A stretch of DNA of 64,000 bases from Closterium sp. NIES-65 (Eukaryota > Streptophyta > Zygnematophyceae > Desmidiales > Closteriaceae). The notes beneath the pieces were generated by a model. The model was not told where the DNA came from and made no database searches. It saw only the letters and a program-made list of their open reading frames with translations. Location of the stretch: assembly GCA_948144175.1 (NCBI GenBank), contig CANXME010001443.1, forward strand, positions 744,001 to 808,000. Direction: 5' to 3'. Position numbers and translations under genes: made by a program. Below, piece after piece: positions 9,469 to 21,640 of the stretch; the first letter of the stretch is position 1; every line of letters starts with the position of its first letter.

Positions 9469-11347
9469 ATGATTGCACCACGTGGGACGAATCTGCACTC
9501 GGAGCTGACAACGACGTGGCTGAGGACGAGGAAGCGATGCCGTGCTGACGGCGACGAGGAAGCGAGCCGTGCTGACGACGACGAGGCTGAGGAAGGTGGC
9601 GCGCAGGGTGGCACCGCTGAGGATGTGTTTCCTGAGGGCGTACCTGGTGGCGACGACGACGACGGTGTCGAGTACTGGTCACGTGACGGGCTCCCCGAGG
9701 AACTGCCGATACCTTCCTTTCCACCAGCTAACCGCAAGCGACCCCACCCGTCTACCCAGAACCGTGTTGCCCGCCCCCCCTCTCCCAGGCACAAGATCAG
9801 CGATCACAAGCGCAAAGGCTACACCGCTGCGGAGAAGTTGAAGTACGTCGCGATGCTGGATGTGGCGAAGTCGGTGCGCGCACTAGCTCGGGAGTGTGGG
9901 ATTCACCGGAAGTGTCTCGCCAACTGGAAGGTGGCAGCGGGGTTTCTCAAAGAAGCACACTCCGGGCGGAAGCGCATGCACGGTCGCGGGCGGGCCTCGT
10001 GGTACCGCTCCATGGAGTTGAAGGTGTACGAGCGGCTCCTGGACTGGCGCCGCAAAGGAACCGCCATGTCGGTCGGCCGTCTGCGGGAGTGGTCAAGGGA
10101 GTTCATGAAGATCCTCTACCCGAACGTCAAGTGGAGCGGGAGTCAGAGATGGTCGGAGCGGTGGAATCTGAGCGTCCGCATGAAGACGCGGGTTGCTCAG
10201 AAAACAGCCGCTCGTAAGATTACGCCCCTTGCCGTTATGTCTAAGTTTCAGGTTCACTTACTAAACTGCCGTCTATCCCGCCCGCTTTCCCCCGTCTCAC
10301 AGATCTTGCGGAGCAGTGCCAGAAATTCTGGCGTTTTGTCCGACACATGCGTCGCGCGCGCGGCATCGAGCCATACTGGATCCTCAACGCTGACCAGACG
10401 CCGCTCTGGCTGGAGATGCCCGCCACCACGACCGTGGATCAGACGGGCGTACGGTCGGTGCCCATCCGGAGTGCAGGTTACCAAAAGGAGCGTGTGACCG
10501 TGATGCTGGCGTGCACGGCGGACGGGGCGAAGCTCAAGCCGTGGGTATTTTTCAAGCGGAAGACGCTGCCGAAGGGCAACTTTCCTCCTGGTAATAAGTA
10601 GCAACTGCCGCTATCTTACCGTATCGTTTCTCATGCCGCGCTAAGTTTAAAGTTCCATTTCTGTGTGCAGATGTGGTCGTGGCTTGCCACGAGAACGGGT
10701 GGATGAACGCAGAAGGCGTCATCCGCTGGCTTGAGGAGTGTGTCAAGCCCTTCTTGCAGCCCCGATTTGGCAGGTGTGCGAAGAGCTCTATGCTCGTGCT
10801 GGATTCCTACCGCGGCCACCTTACCAAGGGGGTGAAGGAGAAGCTCCGCGAGATCAACTGCGTGCCTGCTGTCATCCCGTCGGGTTGTACGGGTGAGGTT
10901 CAGCCACTCGACGTCTCCATCAACAAGAGCTTCAAAGCATCTGTTCGTCAGCAGTACCAGAAGTGGTTTCAGGAGGAGGGCCAAGAGCAACTGACACCTG
11001 CAGGTACGTTGTTTCCGTTAAACACGCATGTTTATCCCCCTTTCACCCTTGGTCACTGACATGGCTTTCCCGGGTGTCTCTGTTGCGGTGCAGGGAATCT
11101 GAAGAAGCCCCCCCCAGAAGTGGTCCTTTGATGGATTTCACAAGCCTGGAAAGCAGTACCCTCCGACCTCATCAAGCACGCCTTCCTCACCTGCGGCATT
11201 AGCAACGCGCTTGACGGCAGTGAGGACCACCTCGCCATGGCGCACAGGCGGAGCCAACTGACGGCGGAAGTGGATGTAGACGACGGCATCATCGCCGACG
11301 GATTCTTTGGCAACAACTGCGAGGAGCCTGAGTCTGACGAGGAGTAG
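9469..11347 (+). pseudogene. Pogo-type DDE transposase, four exons
   Basis: Catalyses cut-and-paste transposition in the nucleus. From the ATG at 9469 there is an acidic N-terminus, then a CENP-B/psq helix-turn-helix (about 9796-9930: GYTAAEKLKYVAML, VRALARECGIHRKCLANWK), then a second Tc5/CENP-B-type HTH to about 10190. Catalytic aspartates: NADQT (10392-10394), LVLDSYRGH (10802-10804) and QPLDVSINKSFK (10910-10912). Three short GT-AG introns fit the frame: 10214-10302, 10591-10670 and 11004-11093. After the last one the frame reads GNLKKPPPEVVL, then a TGA at 11129-11131, and continues pogo-like to the TAG at 11345-11347. That TGA is the only defect seen. The true start is uncertain because a TRIM fragment ends just upstream. 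Confidence 0.85.
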
Positions 11348-11728
11348 TTCCGGTAGAATAGCAGATTAAGTCTAAAATTGTGTACCTAGGTAGAATAGCA
11401 GATTAAGTCTAAAATTGTACTAACTTGTAGTATTCGTTGAAGATAACGATGTTAATAGTTGTTGTTTGCTTTTGTTGTGGTGGTAAAAAAAGTGTTAATA
11501 TTGAGGGTGGCGCTTATAATAAGGAAGGGTACAAAAGTGGTGGCGCTTATAATCGAGGATCGGCCATAAGCGCCATGCTCCAGATAGAAGCGCCGGCGCC
11601 TGTAATAGGCCGGCGCCTATATATCCGGGGCCATACGGTATGATTATCCTATGCTAGAAATAGCATGATAAAGTAGAGGCAAGCAAGCATAGCTGGCATA
11701 AGCCGTCGTACTCTCACACATCCCCCCC

Positions 11729-12565
11729 TTAAAGCTGGGTGGCGTGAGATACACCCTGCTTGACAAGATAGTCCTTGAGAGCACGGCGTGCGTTGCCCAT
11801 ATCAGCTTCTGCAACCCAGCTGTCCTCTGTGGGGTCGTATCCCTTCCAGCGTATCAGGAACTCGAGGGTCTTGTCGCCGCGGTGCCGATGAGAGAGGACG
11901 CGCTCGATCTCGTACTCGGGTTCATCCTGTACAAGAACAGGTGGTGGTGGCGGTAGTTGCCGTCCCTGGAACTGTTGGTTGGGGTCCTTGTAGGGGTTCA
12001 GTAGCTGGACATGGAAAGCATTGTGAAGCTTCCACGTATCTGGTAAGCGCAAGTGGAATGTAACTGGTGTCACCTGTGCCTCAACGAGAAAAGGACCACA
12101 GAAGCGAGGCCGGAGTTTGGATGGGAGGTGAGACAGGTTCAAGTTGCGCGTGTCAAGAAGCACCTGATCTCCGACTGCTACTGAGTGATCACGTCGCTGA
12201 CGATCGGCATACTGCTTCTGGGAGGTCTGCATCGTGGTGAGTCGTCGCTGAGTCTTCTCCCATAGCTGCTGCATGGTGGTGACGAAGTCATGTGCGGCTT
12301 GGACGTGTGCCGGTGTAGTTGGCTGCTGTGGTGTGAGTGGTTCCCGTCCGTAACACAGGAAGAAAGGAGTTTTCCCTTTGGCCGCATGTGATGCGTTGCT
12401 GTAAGCGAACTCTAGGGTTGGTAACTGTGTGTCCCAGTGGCTGACGTCTTCCTTGCAAGCTCTGCGCAGTAACTGTTCAACCACTTGATTGAGTCGCTCT
12501 GTCTGTCTGTCAGTCTGGGGGTGGTATGCTGAAGACATTGCAAGCTTTGTCCCCAACAGTCCCAT
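11729..12565 (-). pseudogene. Chromovirus C integrase C-terminal part with chromodomain
   Basis: A 278-codon open stretch. It begins with integrase core text ([17 protein letters not shown], carrying the catalytic glutamate), then a GPY/F-like module ([14 protein letters not shown]), and ends in a chromodomain ([24 protein letters not shown]). The chromodomain is the diagnostic feature of chromoviruses and is known to direct integration towards methylated histone. It lies directly beside the purine tract and 3' LTR, the expected place. Confidence 0.9.
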
Positions 12566-12581
12566 GAGCTCCTTCCAAAAC

Positions 12582-13499
12582 TTACTCGTGAATTTGGGGT
12601 CTCTGTCTGAGATGAGTGTAGTGGGGATGCCGTGGATAGGTGATGATGCGGTCGAAGAAGAGTCGAGCAGCTGCTTCAGCTGTAGCTGTGGCGTTGGTCG
12701 GTATGAAGTAACCCATTTTGGAGAACTTATCGATCACCACGAGGATGGAATCATGTCCTCGTGAGGTCGAAGGAAGCCCTGTGATGAAGTCGAGGCTAAC
12801 GACCTGCCATGGCTGCTCCGGTACGGGTAGAGGCTGAAGTAACCCTGCTTTTTTCTGCTTGCCGCTCTTCATCCGCTGGCACGTGTTGCAAGAGGTGACG
12901 AACTGCTGCACGTCTGCTGCCATCCCGGGCCAGTAGTAATACTTCGCTATCCCTGTTAACGTCTTGTTGCTCCCGAAATGTCCCGCGTAAGGTACGTCGT
13001 GAAACTCCTCCAATAGGATCTCCCGATGCGGGGCGTAATTCGGTACCCAAATCTTTCCTGAACCCTTCTTTACAGCTAAGTATTTCTCCCACTGTAATAG
13101 CTTCTTGGTCTGTGCTGTAGCAATCTCTGCATCCACGGAGTACCCATGTTGGAATAGACCCTTGAGCAGAGGGTTCATCCCGTCGAGCTGGATGCCTGCT
13201 ACATGTCCGGGGCGGCTCAACGCGTCTACCTTGTTGTGTAGCCCGGGCTTGTAGACGATGTCGTAGTGGAAGTGAGATTCCAGGAAGTCCACCCACCGCA
13301 CCAGTCGTCGTGAGAGTGTCGGCTGTGACTTCAGGTATTTGAGACTGCAGTGGTCAGTATAGACTGCAGTCTTGGCTCCCTCTAGGTAACACCTCCACGC
13401 CTTGAAGGCTATGACTATCGCTAAGGCTTCCTTGTCGTGAATGGGGTAGTTTAGTTCTACTCCGTGTAGCTTCTTACTGAGGTAGGCGATGGGCTGCAA
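12582..13499 (-). pseudogene. Chromovirus C RNase H and integrase N-terminal part
   Basis: A 305-codon open stretch. The first part is RNase H (IAYLSKKL, HDKEALAIV, YTDHCSLKYL, DALSRPG), followed by the integrase HHCC zinc region (HFGSNKT, CNTCQRMK) and the start of the core (VSLDFITGLP with the first catalytic Asp). Reverse transcriptase would be expected upstream, but a partial copia (D) lies there instead. Confidence 0.9.
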
Positions 13500-13561
13500 A
13501 CCGCGTCCGTGATCTGCATCAGTACTGCTCCGACTGCTTGGTCACTAACGTCTGCTTCCAC

Positions 13562-15165
13562 TGTCAAACATTATATATGTTGTTGTAGTTGTTTAGGCTA
13601 TAGTGGGTTAGCCTATAGGGGGTTCACATTCCTAGTTTTTGATACTTGTACTCATTTCACTCTTAGTTCATTCATTCTTGTTCAACATGGTATCAGAGCA
13701 GGTCCTTCCTAGGACCGATTTTTTTTAGGGCCCACCACTACCTACCTGCCTACCTGCGCCCTAGGGCGCTTCGGCTTTCACGCCCCTAGAAGCCCCGTCG
13801 GCCTCGCGCTCTCGCACATAGAGGCCTCGGTCGGCCCCGCGCTCGCTATTAGAGGCCCCGAATCGGCCCCGCGCTTACCCCTAGAGGCCTGAGTCGGCCC
13901 CGCGCTCGTCCTTACCGGCCCCGATCGGCCCCGCGCTCGTCCCTCACGACCCCGATAGGCCCCGCGCTCGCCCTTAGCACCCACGTCGGCCCCGCGCTCG
14001 TCCCTCACGGCCCCACCCGCTCCCCGCGCTCGCCCTTAGCGGCCCCGAACGGCCCCACCCAGACCGAGCAGCCCGAACCGAGCCAACCGGAGCCGCCCAG
14101 CCCTAACGGAACCGAGCCGCCCGACCCGAGCCGCCAGCCCTAACCGACCCGAGCCGCCCGAACCGAGCCGCCCGAACCGAGCCGCCCGAACCGAGCCGCG
14201 CCGCCCGACCCGAGCCGCCCGAACCGAGCCGCGCCGCCCGACCCGAGCCGCCCGAACCGAGCCGCGCCACCCGACCCGAGCCGCGCCGCCCTACCTATAC
14301 TAAGCCGCACCGCCCTACCTGTACCGAGCTGCGCCGCCCTACCTACCCTACTGCTCCTAGTGCTTTTCCTACTGCTACTACCATGGCTAGCCCTCCTGTC
14401 CTAGCCTTCGATACTGAGGGCCGCCCAGTGAAGTTCGACACCTGGCTTGATGACCTACACCTCTTCCTACAGCTCACTGCCAAGGAAGACATCTCGCTAT
14501 ACAATCATGCCTTAGGCCACGCTATTGCTCCTGCTGCTACTGCTGACAGCACTGCACGCTCACAGTGGCAGACTCGTGACGCCCATACTCGCTTCGATAC
14601 AGGGTCCCTACTCCTCTCAGTGGCAGACAGCTATGGATGCAGAGATGGCTTCTTGGAAGTCCACAGGCACCTACGTTGACGCTGTCCCCCCTCCAGGGGC
14701 GAACATCGTCAGTGGCATGTGGATCTTCAGGGTGAAGCGCCCGCCGGGTTCTCCGCCTGTCTTCAAGGCGCGTTACGTGGCTCGTGGCTTCAGTCAGCGA
14801 CAGGGAGTTGACTACTTTCAAACCTTCTCCCCCACCCCGAAGATGACCACTCTTCGGGTACTGCTGCACATTGCTGCTCACCGGGACTACGAGCTGCCCT
14901 CTCTCGACTTCAGCACAGCTTTCTTGCAGGGCAGCCTGCACGAGGAGATCTGGCTGCGCCGCCCACCTGGCTTCACTGGGTCTTTCCCTCCTGGTACCCA
15001 GTGGAGTCTCCGGCGTCCAGTCTACGGTCTCGGCCATGCGCCACGTGAGTGGCACGACACACCGAGGACTACGCTTGCGGCTCTTGGGTTCGCTCCGTCT
15101 ACTGCCGACCCGTCGCTGTTTCTGTGCACCTGACACTTCTCTGCCGCCGTTCTACATCCTCGTAC
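13562..15165 (+). mobile_element. Copia D: partial copia in chromovirus C
   Basis: A 5' LTR at 13562-13687 (126 bp, TGTCAAACATT...TTCAACA) is followed by primer site TGGTATCAGAGCAGG, a GC-rich leader of repeated CGGCCCCGCGCTCG words (13750-14340), a short gag start at 14383 (FDTEGRPVKFDTWLDDLHLF) and reverse-transcriptase sequence (WIFRVKRPPGSPPVFKARYVARGF) to about 15165. Protease, integrase, RNase H and 3' LTR are not seen. Broken. Confidence 0.8.
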
Positions 15166-15736
15166 GGGTATACTGTGTTACACTACTGTATTGCTTGTGT
15201 CGGTGTATCTGCTGCCGCACCATGTAGGTTGTATTAATTGGTTGGAAACGCTCGATTAAATCTGCCCGAAACTGCTGCCACGTTTTCTCCCCGCGGGCTA
15301 CGTCGGTGTAGTAAATCCATTCGAGGGCCGGTCCAAGTAACAGTGTCGCTGCGAGCCGAATCCTTGCTGCGTCGTGTTGCGGGGTCGAACAGCCAATGGC
15401 CTCGAAGTAAATTTCGAGGGTGGCCACGAATCGCCGGACGTCGGATCCCTTCGCGCTTGGATCGAACGCCTTCGGGAGCCTCGGTCGTGCTGCTTCGATG
15501 TTCGGCAACAGTGGTGCCATTGGTCCGTGAAATGTCGGTGTCGCCACTGCTGCTGGAGTTGTCGGTGCTGCAGTCGCTATGGTCGCTGCTGCTGCGGTGG
15601 TGAACCCTAGTTGGCTTGTCAGAAAAGCCTCGAGTCGACGAAGCTTCGCCTGCGTCTGCTCCATGTCGGTGCGGAGGCTCGCGATGTCGCTCGTAGTCCT
15701 GTAGTTGTCGCCTTGGCCCTCCATGCCTGACATCAA
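15152..15736 (-). pseudogene. Chromovirus C gag
   Basis: About 195 codons. The N-terminal coiled-coil-like segment (LRTDMEQTQAKLRRLEAFL) is followed by an Ala/Thr/Pro linker and a Retrotrans_gag capsid domain (VRRFVATLEIYFEAIG, AATLLLGPALEWI, FRADLIERFQP). It lies downstream of the right LTR and primer site, as expected. A nucleocapsid knuckle is not seen because the copia D segment adjoins. Confidence 0.85.
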
Positions 15737-15891
15737 CGTGTCCGAAAACCGAATTGAGGGGGAGAAAAAAACACGGAACCGGTTTTACGTACCCAAAATT
15801 GATGTTTGACTGCGTCGCCCCCGCAGTTTTTGAAGACTGGTTTTTTAGCGGTCGAAAGAACTTCGTGTGTAAACGGGCTCTGATTACCAAG

Positions 15892-16260
15892 TGTGAGGAT
15901 CGAGGATCAAGCTCAGAAAAGAGAGTTGAATTGAATGTTCACCTGGGTACTACACTAGGCTATATATAGGCTCGACACAAGGCCCCGTAACCAGGTGTTA
16001 CGCGAAGGTTCTGCGGGCCGTGTAGCGTCCCGAACGGATCCTTACCAAATTCGGTAGAAGGCAATTCGGTGGCAACCAAAAAGCCAGAATTCGGTGCACG
16101 CAACCTAGCTCGGTGCTATAACAAAAATATAATATAGGAAAGCACCTAGCCTAGGAAATCAAGCAATTCATGCATGCATATGATTATCCTATGCTAGAAA
16201 TAGCATGATAAAGTAGAGGCAAGCAAGCATAGCTGGCATAAGCCGTCGTACTCTCACACA
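15892..16260 (-). repeat. Uninterrupted LTR of chromovirus C
   Basis: 369 bp, TGTGAGG...CTCACACA on the plus strand. It serves as the reference for the left LTR and shows the empty sites for TRIM1 (16000-16004) and pogo (TA at 16179-16180). A CTATATATAGG motif near 15960 is a possible TATA box. Confidence 0.88.
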
Positions 16261-16639
16261 AATCCTCGGATTCTTCGACAGTTACCTGCCATACCCAACG
16301 CACGGAACACAGTACGACAAGCAGCAGTATGCATATCAGTCACTAATGGCGTACACAATCCTGCTACGAAACATAATGCCGAATGAGCAGCAGAACATCC
16401 GGTCTTATCGTGGATACAGCAACTCCGCCGAGCTCGCGTACAGCCACTTGAAGAACCTGTATCAAGCAACAGACAGCGTCAATCACAGTCGGTTAATGGC
16501 ACAACTGACAACAGTGGAAATGAAACCCTAAGAAAAGGGAACGGCGTATGCTAGCCGATGTTGTGGACTACGCGACAGACTCCTCCGATGCGGCGGATCA
16601 ATCTCCAAAGAAGCCTTCGTTACAGTAGTCATCACCGGC

Positions 16640-18560
16640 TGTCAGAATATGTTGTTTCTGTAGCCTGCAGTGGGGCACTCAATAGTGAGTACAGCCCCTT
16701 AGGGTTTGCTATTTGTATCCTGCTGCTTGCTAGTTCAATCATCCCTTCTCAATTCCATTCCTGCACACATTCTAGCTCGTTCTTGGCGCCTCATCGCTCT
16801 AGTCCTACTGTGGCCTAGGCTACTAAGCCTAGGCCGTGCTCCTACTATATCTGATATGGTATCAGAAGGCAGCATGTCTGCCGCCTTCCTGTGTATGGGC
16901 CCACCACCTGCTTCCGCTGCCCTACCGTCCGCCGCGCGCCCCGTGGTGCGCGGCGGCGAAACCCTAATTTCTGCTCGTCGCGTGCTCGGGGCGCCTGGCG
17001 GGTTTCCCATCCGTGGCGCCCATCGTGGTGCCCTTGGGGGGGCCTCCGCGGTCCCCTCTCGTCGAAGCGCCCGTTGAGGCGCTCTTGGGGACCCGCGCGG
17101 CCTTCTCTCCCGTCGCCCGTCGAGGCGACCTCAGGGACCCGCGCGGCCTCCCCTCCCGTCGCCCGTCGTGGCGACCACGGGGGCCGTCCGCGGCGCCCTC
17201 CCCGTCGCCCGTCGTGGCGACCACGGGAGCCGTGCGCGTCGCCCTCCTCGTCGCCCGTCGAGGCGACTTCGGGGGCCGTGCGCGGCTCTCCCCGTCGCCC
17301 GTCGTGGCGACTTCGGGGGGCCCGCACGGTGCCCTCCCCGTCGCCCGTCGAGGCGACTTCAGGGGGCCTGCGCGGCGCCCTCCCCATCGCCCGTCGAGGC
17401 GGCTCTGGAGGCCCGTCGCGGCGCCCTCTGTGGTGCCCGTCGTGGCGCCCCGTGGGGGGGGGGCGCGCGGCTCCTTTCTCGTCGCCCCTAGGGGCGCCCC
17501 TCCCTTCTCCTCCCTCCTCCTCACTTTCACCTGCAGCGGCCACCCCTAGAGCCGCCCATCTCTACAACAGCAGCTCCTAGAGCCGCCCACAGCTTGCAGC
17601 AGCCGTCCTAGGACCCCTGCAGCAGCCCGCGGCCCGCCCCTGCAGTTGCTCGTGATGTCGTCCCTGCCCCCCCCCCCCCCCCGTGCTGCCCATTCTCCCG
17701 TTCTGCCGTGTGTTCCGCGGTGGTTGGGGGGTGGGGTGGCGAGCATGGGGGTGAGCGGTGTAGGTTCTCCCCTCCTCCTTTTTCATCTCCCACTGCTGCA
17801 GCTGCCGCTGAGGGGGGTGGAGGTGTGGGAGCTGTGGGGAGTGGAGCTATGGGGGTGATGTGGGAGTGGAGCTAGGGGTGAAACTGGGGGTGTGTGTAGG
17901 GGGGTGTGGGACTGCTTGGGGAGGCTGAGAGGAGGCTGCCGTCTAGTCCTCCGCAGCACCTGTAGTCCGGGGCGCTGTCCTGGTAGCCCAGAGAGCCTGC
18001 TGCGCCTGTCGCCCGTGGGTCCGTTGCTCCTGTAGCTCGTCGTAGCCCGTGAGCCAGTTACTCCAGTAGTCCGGGGCGCTGTCCCGGTAGCCACTGTGCC
18101 ATCCGCTCCTGTTGCCCGTGTGACTGCAGCTTCAGCCGTCGTCTCCCATCTTCTCTCCTCTCACAGTCTCTCCTCCTCCTCACTTGCCCGTTGTGACTAC
18201 CACTAGCTTTGCTCATAATTGTAAACTTTAGACTGTTGCTTCTTGTATTTGTGCTCAGAATGTGTGGTGACACTGTGATCCACCCTGTGCTTGTTCTGCT
18301 TTGCATACTGTGCTGATTACACCCCACTTTGGCTATGGGGGTGTGTCAGAATATGTTGTTTGTGTAGCCTGCAGTGGGGCACTCAATAGTGAGTACAGCC
18401 CCTTAGGGTTTGCTATTTGTATCCTGCAGCTTGCTAGTTCAATCATCCCTTCTCAATTCCATTCCTGCACACATTCTAGCTAGTTCTTGGCGCCTCATCG
18501 CTCTAGTCCTACTGTGGCCTAGGCTACTAAGCCTAGGCTGTGCTCCTACTATATCTGACA
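16640..18560 (+). mobile_element. TRIM2: non-coding mini LTR element in copia A
   Basis: Two 217-bp LTRs (16640-16856 and 18344-18560) differing at about five positions by eye, with exact target duplication CCGGC at 16635-16639 and 18561-18565. Primer site TGGTATCAGAAGG at 16857; purine tract TATGGGGGTG ending at 18343. The leader (16920-17480) is an array of hairpins. Proteins in the open frames are low-complexity R/P/A strings, not retroelement domains. Whole in structure and young. Confidence 0.93.
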
Positions 18561-19551
18561 CCGGCCTCGGTCCTCACTGCGCTCCACTCGAGCTATTCTC
18601 CAAGCTCACGTTAAGATCTCCGAAGCGACACTCTGCGCCGAAATTCACGCTGAACAGCAGGACATGGACCTGCACGAAGAACGTCACAAGAAGCGAGCAT
18701 CAGCACCCGAATTCACGTCTCATACTCAAAGACGCTACAACAACAACAACCGTCAGATAAAGTATCAAGCATAACAACCCGTACATCCGTTCTGTCAGCT
18801 CTGCAAAATGTCAGGTCACCCTCGCACACACTGCCCAAATCGACAGCAGTCAACGACACCGCACCGTCAACTTCGACCTTCGAGCAGTCAGGTGGCCTCC
18901 ACACAGGCGCATCCCACCAATCAAACGCAGTCTTCAACGACATCAACGACGCAACCTGCACAAGGAACAAGAAATATCGTCAGTTGCATGGCAAGGATAA
19001 TATATTCCTGCGTCACTGAATCACCACCACACTACTCACCAGAAGATCTACTCGACGAAAGTACTCCTCGCCGCGAATCTTTGGAGCCGAACCCGACGTA
19101 CGCAGCCATCGCCCAGAGCGAGCCGTTCGGGAAAGACAAGTGGTTCTTGGACAGCTGCTGCGGACAGCACATGTGCTCCTCGGGTCGCTTCGTTCAACGG
19201 GAACACCAACTGCAGCGTGAAGTCATCATCACTGTTGCCAACAATCAAAACTTGCGCACACGACGACAAGGGATAGTTCAGCTTCAGTCACGAGAGACTA
19301 ACGTCATTTTGCAAATGTCGAAAGTATTAATTGCAGAAGGACTTGGCTACAACTTACTGAGCGTCAGCCAACTCATAACGAAGGGAAACTATCTGGAAGC
19401 AGACAGCACCATCCAGGAGTTCAAGCTGTACAATGGGAGAGGCGGACTGTACATCGGAAAGGCCATACTGAAGAATAATGTTTTCGTCTTCGACTTTGTT
19501 CCAGATCAAGGCACCGCCGACAGTGATGGAATCGTCAACTTCACTTCCTAG
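18561..19551 (+). pseudogene. Copia A gag end and protease region
   Basis: Contains a canonical CCHC knuckle (FCQLCKMSGHPRTHC, 18793-18834) followed by a long open stretch from 18808 to 19551. That stretch includes the aspartic-protease-like motif WFLDSCCGQHM and the flanking IVQLQS and NLLSVSQL segments typical of copia protease-to-integrase regions. The family's usual active site is DSG. Confidence 0.8.
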
Positions 19552-19624
19552 ACACCCCGACCGGATCTCGACCCCGACTTCAGCCCCGGCGGCTTCTGGT
19601 ACTCGAACACTATACCTGAAACAG

Positions 19625-19830
19625 AACGGATGAGAGCATTAGCAACAATCCAGACAACATTGGCAGCAGCAGAGACAACATCGGCAGCAGCAATAACAAC
19701 ATCAACAGCAGCAGTAACACCATCGGCAGTAGCAGAGACAACATGGGCAGCAGCAGAGACAACAACGGCAGTAGCAGAGACAACATCGACAGCAGCAGAG
19801 ACAACACAGGCACCAATCGCTGGTTCTTCA
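19625..19830 (+). repeat. ACAACATCGGCAGCAGCAGAG-like minisatellite
   Basis: Imperfect tandem units of about 24-27 bp built from GCAGCAGCAGAGACAACATC words. Read in frame they give a T/A/S-rich low-complexity linker between the protease and integrase regions of copia A. Confidence 0.75.
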
Positions 19831-19979
19831 ACAGCACCGGCCTTCATCGACGACACACCACCGCCTCCTGCGCAACAGCTGACTCCCACTCTACGGGAAG
19901 TCCACAAAAGCGCAAACTTCACCGCAGGTTTCTAATCCAGCTCCAACCTGTACCAACGTTCACCCGGACATCGCGCTGG

Positions 19980-21640
19980 CGAAGACATCTGGCATGCAAG
20001 GATGGGACATCCGAGCAACACAGCGTTAAACAACACGATAAGAGCAGGTGTTCTTCATAAAGACTCACTGCTTCTACACGACGATAGAGAACTTCAACGA
20101 GTCCGCGGAACGTGTTTTTCCAGCCATGAAGCCGACTTACCGCATCAGCCGTTCGCCTCTCACCACAACCCAAGCGCACCAGCTTACGCACCACTGGAGA
20201 AAGTGTACAGAGACATACTGCCAATCGTGAACCCCGACAATGTCATCACATTCATCGACGCCGCCACATGATATGACTGGCATCTCAACCTTCCGAGCCG
20301 CGACATGGCCTTCGAAGCTTTCGTCGCCTGGCTTCCAGTAGCAGAACGAGAATAAGGAGTGAAGTGGAAAGGTTTCCAGTCAGACGGGGGAGGGGAATAT
20401 CAGTCACAGAGGTGTAAGGACTACCTCGCAGAAAAAGGCATCAAATGGCATCTCCCTTCCCTACGCCCATCAACAGCAAGGCCCGGCAGAATGAATGAAC
20501 ATGACCCTTCAGAACACCACGCGCAAGCTGCTACGTGGCATGTGGCTACCCAACCACCAGTGGCCCGAAGCAATGGACCCTAAACCCAACTGCACGAGCC
20601 GGCCGATTCTCTCAATGCGCACAGTGGGGATTACATATGGGCATCGAAAAACATTACAACGCGTGGAAGATTTTTTACGTCCACTCCAAGGAAACAGTAG
20701 CAGCACGTGACGTGATTTTCTATGAACGACTAACCCTCCCGACATACCTTGCCAACCTAGAAGAAGAACGAGACCCCACAGGCGGATTTCATGGTGACCG
20801 AGCCTTCGCCTCTGCAGCAGATGAAGCCGACTGGGACGAGCAAAATGTGGACGGAGCCTCAGAGGAAGTCGGACCTCTTTCGTACTGCTCAGTGGACATC
20901 CCCATGGACGACGACAACCCTCGCGAAAGCATCAACGCCAAAGTCTACTACGACTTCGCCGACAACGGTTACATTACACCCCAGCCAGTCGACACCAACG
21001 TTTCGGAACACGTAGGCCCCAATTTCTTACCTGATCCAAAAGCGGGAGATGAAACAGCTTATCCTGAGGACGCAAATCTCCCCCGCTACACACATAGTGG
21101 ACTGCAGATACTGGGACTCGTCACCGTCGTCTACGGAGTAGCGCCACCTAAAGAGCCTGCCACAGTTCAGCAAACTTTGGAGGGGGAACACAAGGAAAAA
21201 TGGCGCGAAGCCATGGACAAGGAGTTGAAGACGCTGGAAGAACGCAACACCCGGAAGGTCGTACCCATCGGAGTGGCATGCAACAAGACAATACTCACCG
21301 GAAAGTGGATTTTTTCGTATGAAAACAAAGGCAAATGGAACCATCGACAAATTTAAAGCGCGCTGGGTTGTACGTGGCTTCGACCAAGAGCAAGGACGAG
21401 ACTTCACCAAAACGTTCGCGCTGGTCAACCGGCACATCTCACTGTGGATTCTCCTCGCGATAGCCGCCATGAAGCTAAAGAAGCTCCGACAAATCGATGT
21501 TGCCAACGCCTTTTTGTACGCTCCCGTTGACGTAGCAATCTTCGTCGAGCAACCGCACGGCTCAAACGCAGATCATAATCAAGTATGTCAGCTGCTGAAG
21601 TTCTTATACGATATCAAACAAGCTCTGAAGCATTTGGAGC
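19980..21640 (+). pseudogene. Copia A integrase and first reverse-transcriptase segment
   Basis: Integrase hallmarks: pre-integrase HARMGHPS near 19990, a target-Asp segment near 20250, SDGGGEY near 20390 and a core end near 20540. Open stretch 20535-21356 carries the acidic integrase-RT linker and the beginning of reverse transcriptase (KWIFSYENKGK). RT text continues to about 21620 (RWVVRGFDQEQGRDF, DVANAFLYAPVD). Broken in several places. Confidence 0.75.

Larger units (their letters stand above)
8100..11638 (+). mobile_element. Pogo-like DNA transposon with TA target site
   Basis: A 3.5-kb Tc1/mariner-superfamily element of the pogo branch. The ends are inverted repeats: CCGTTTGGCCCCGGATA at 8100, and at the right end (to 11638) the complement of CCGTATGGCCCCGGATA. 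It is flanked by TA at 8098-8099 and 11639-11640. The empty site is visible in the other chromovirus LTR (TA at 16179-16180). Subterminal copies of GGTGGCGCTTATAAT (8158-8180 in diverged form, 11507-11521, 11541-11555) and several GGCGCTTAT/ATAAGCGCC words could bind transposase. It carries a spliced transposase gene, a nested TRIM fragment and a tRNA-like unit. Confidence 0.92.
6495..16260 (-). mobile_element. Chromovirus C: Ty3/gypsy element in copia A
   Basis: A minus-strand Ty3/gypsy element. The right LTR (5' in its own sense) is 15892-16260, 369 bp, TGTGAGGATC...CTCACACA. The left LTR starts at 6495 and ends at 11720, stretched by two nested insertions. The primer site left of 15892 reads TGGTAATCAGAGCC on the minus strand, an initiator-Met-like variant. 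A purine tract AAGGGGGGGA borders the 3' LTR at 11721. Parts seen: gag, RNase H, integrase and chromodomain; protease and reverse transcriptase are not seen. Broken, with a partial copia in the middle. No clear target duplication. Confidence 0.88.

Noticed and set aside
16845-17580. Arg/Pro-rich open frames of about 230 codons on both strands in TRIM2
   Set aside because: Caused by GTCGCCCGTCGNGGCGAC hairpin repeats; composition only, no domain.
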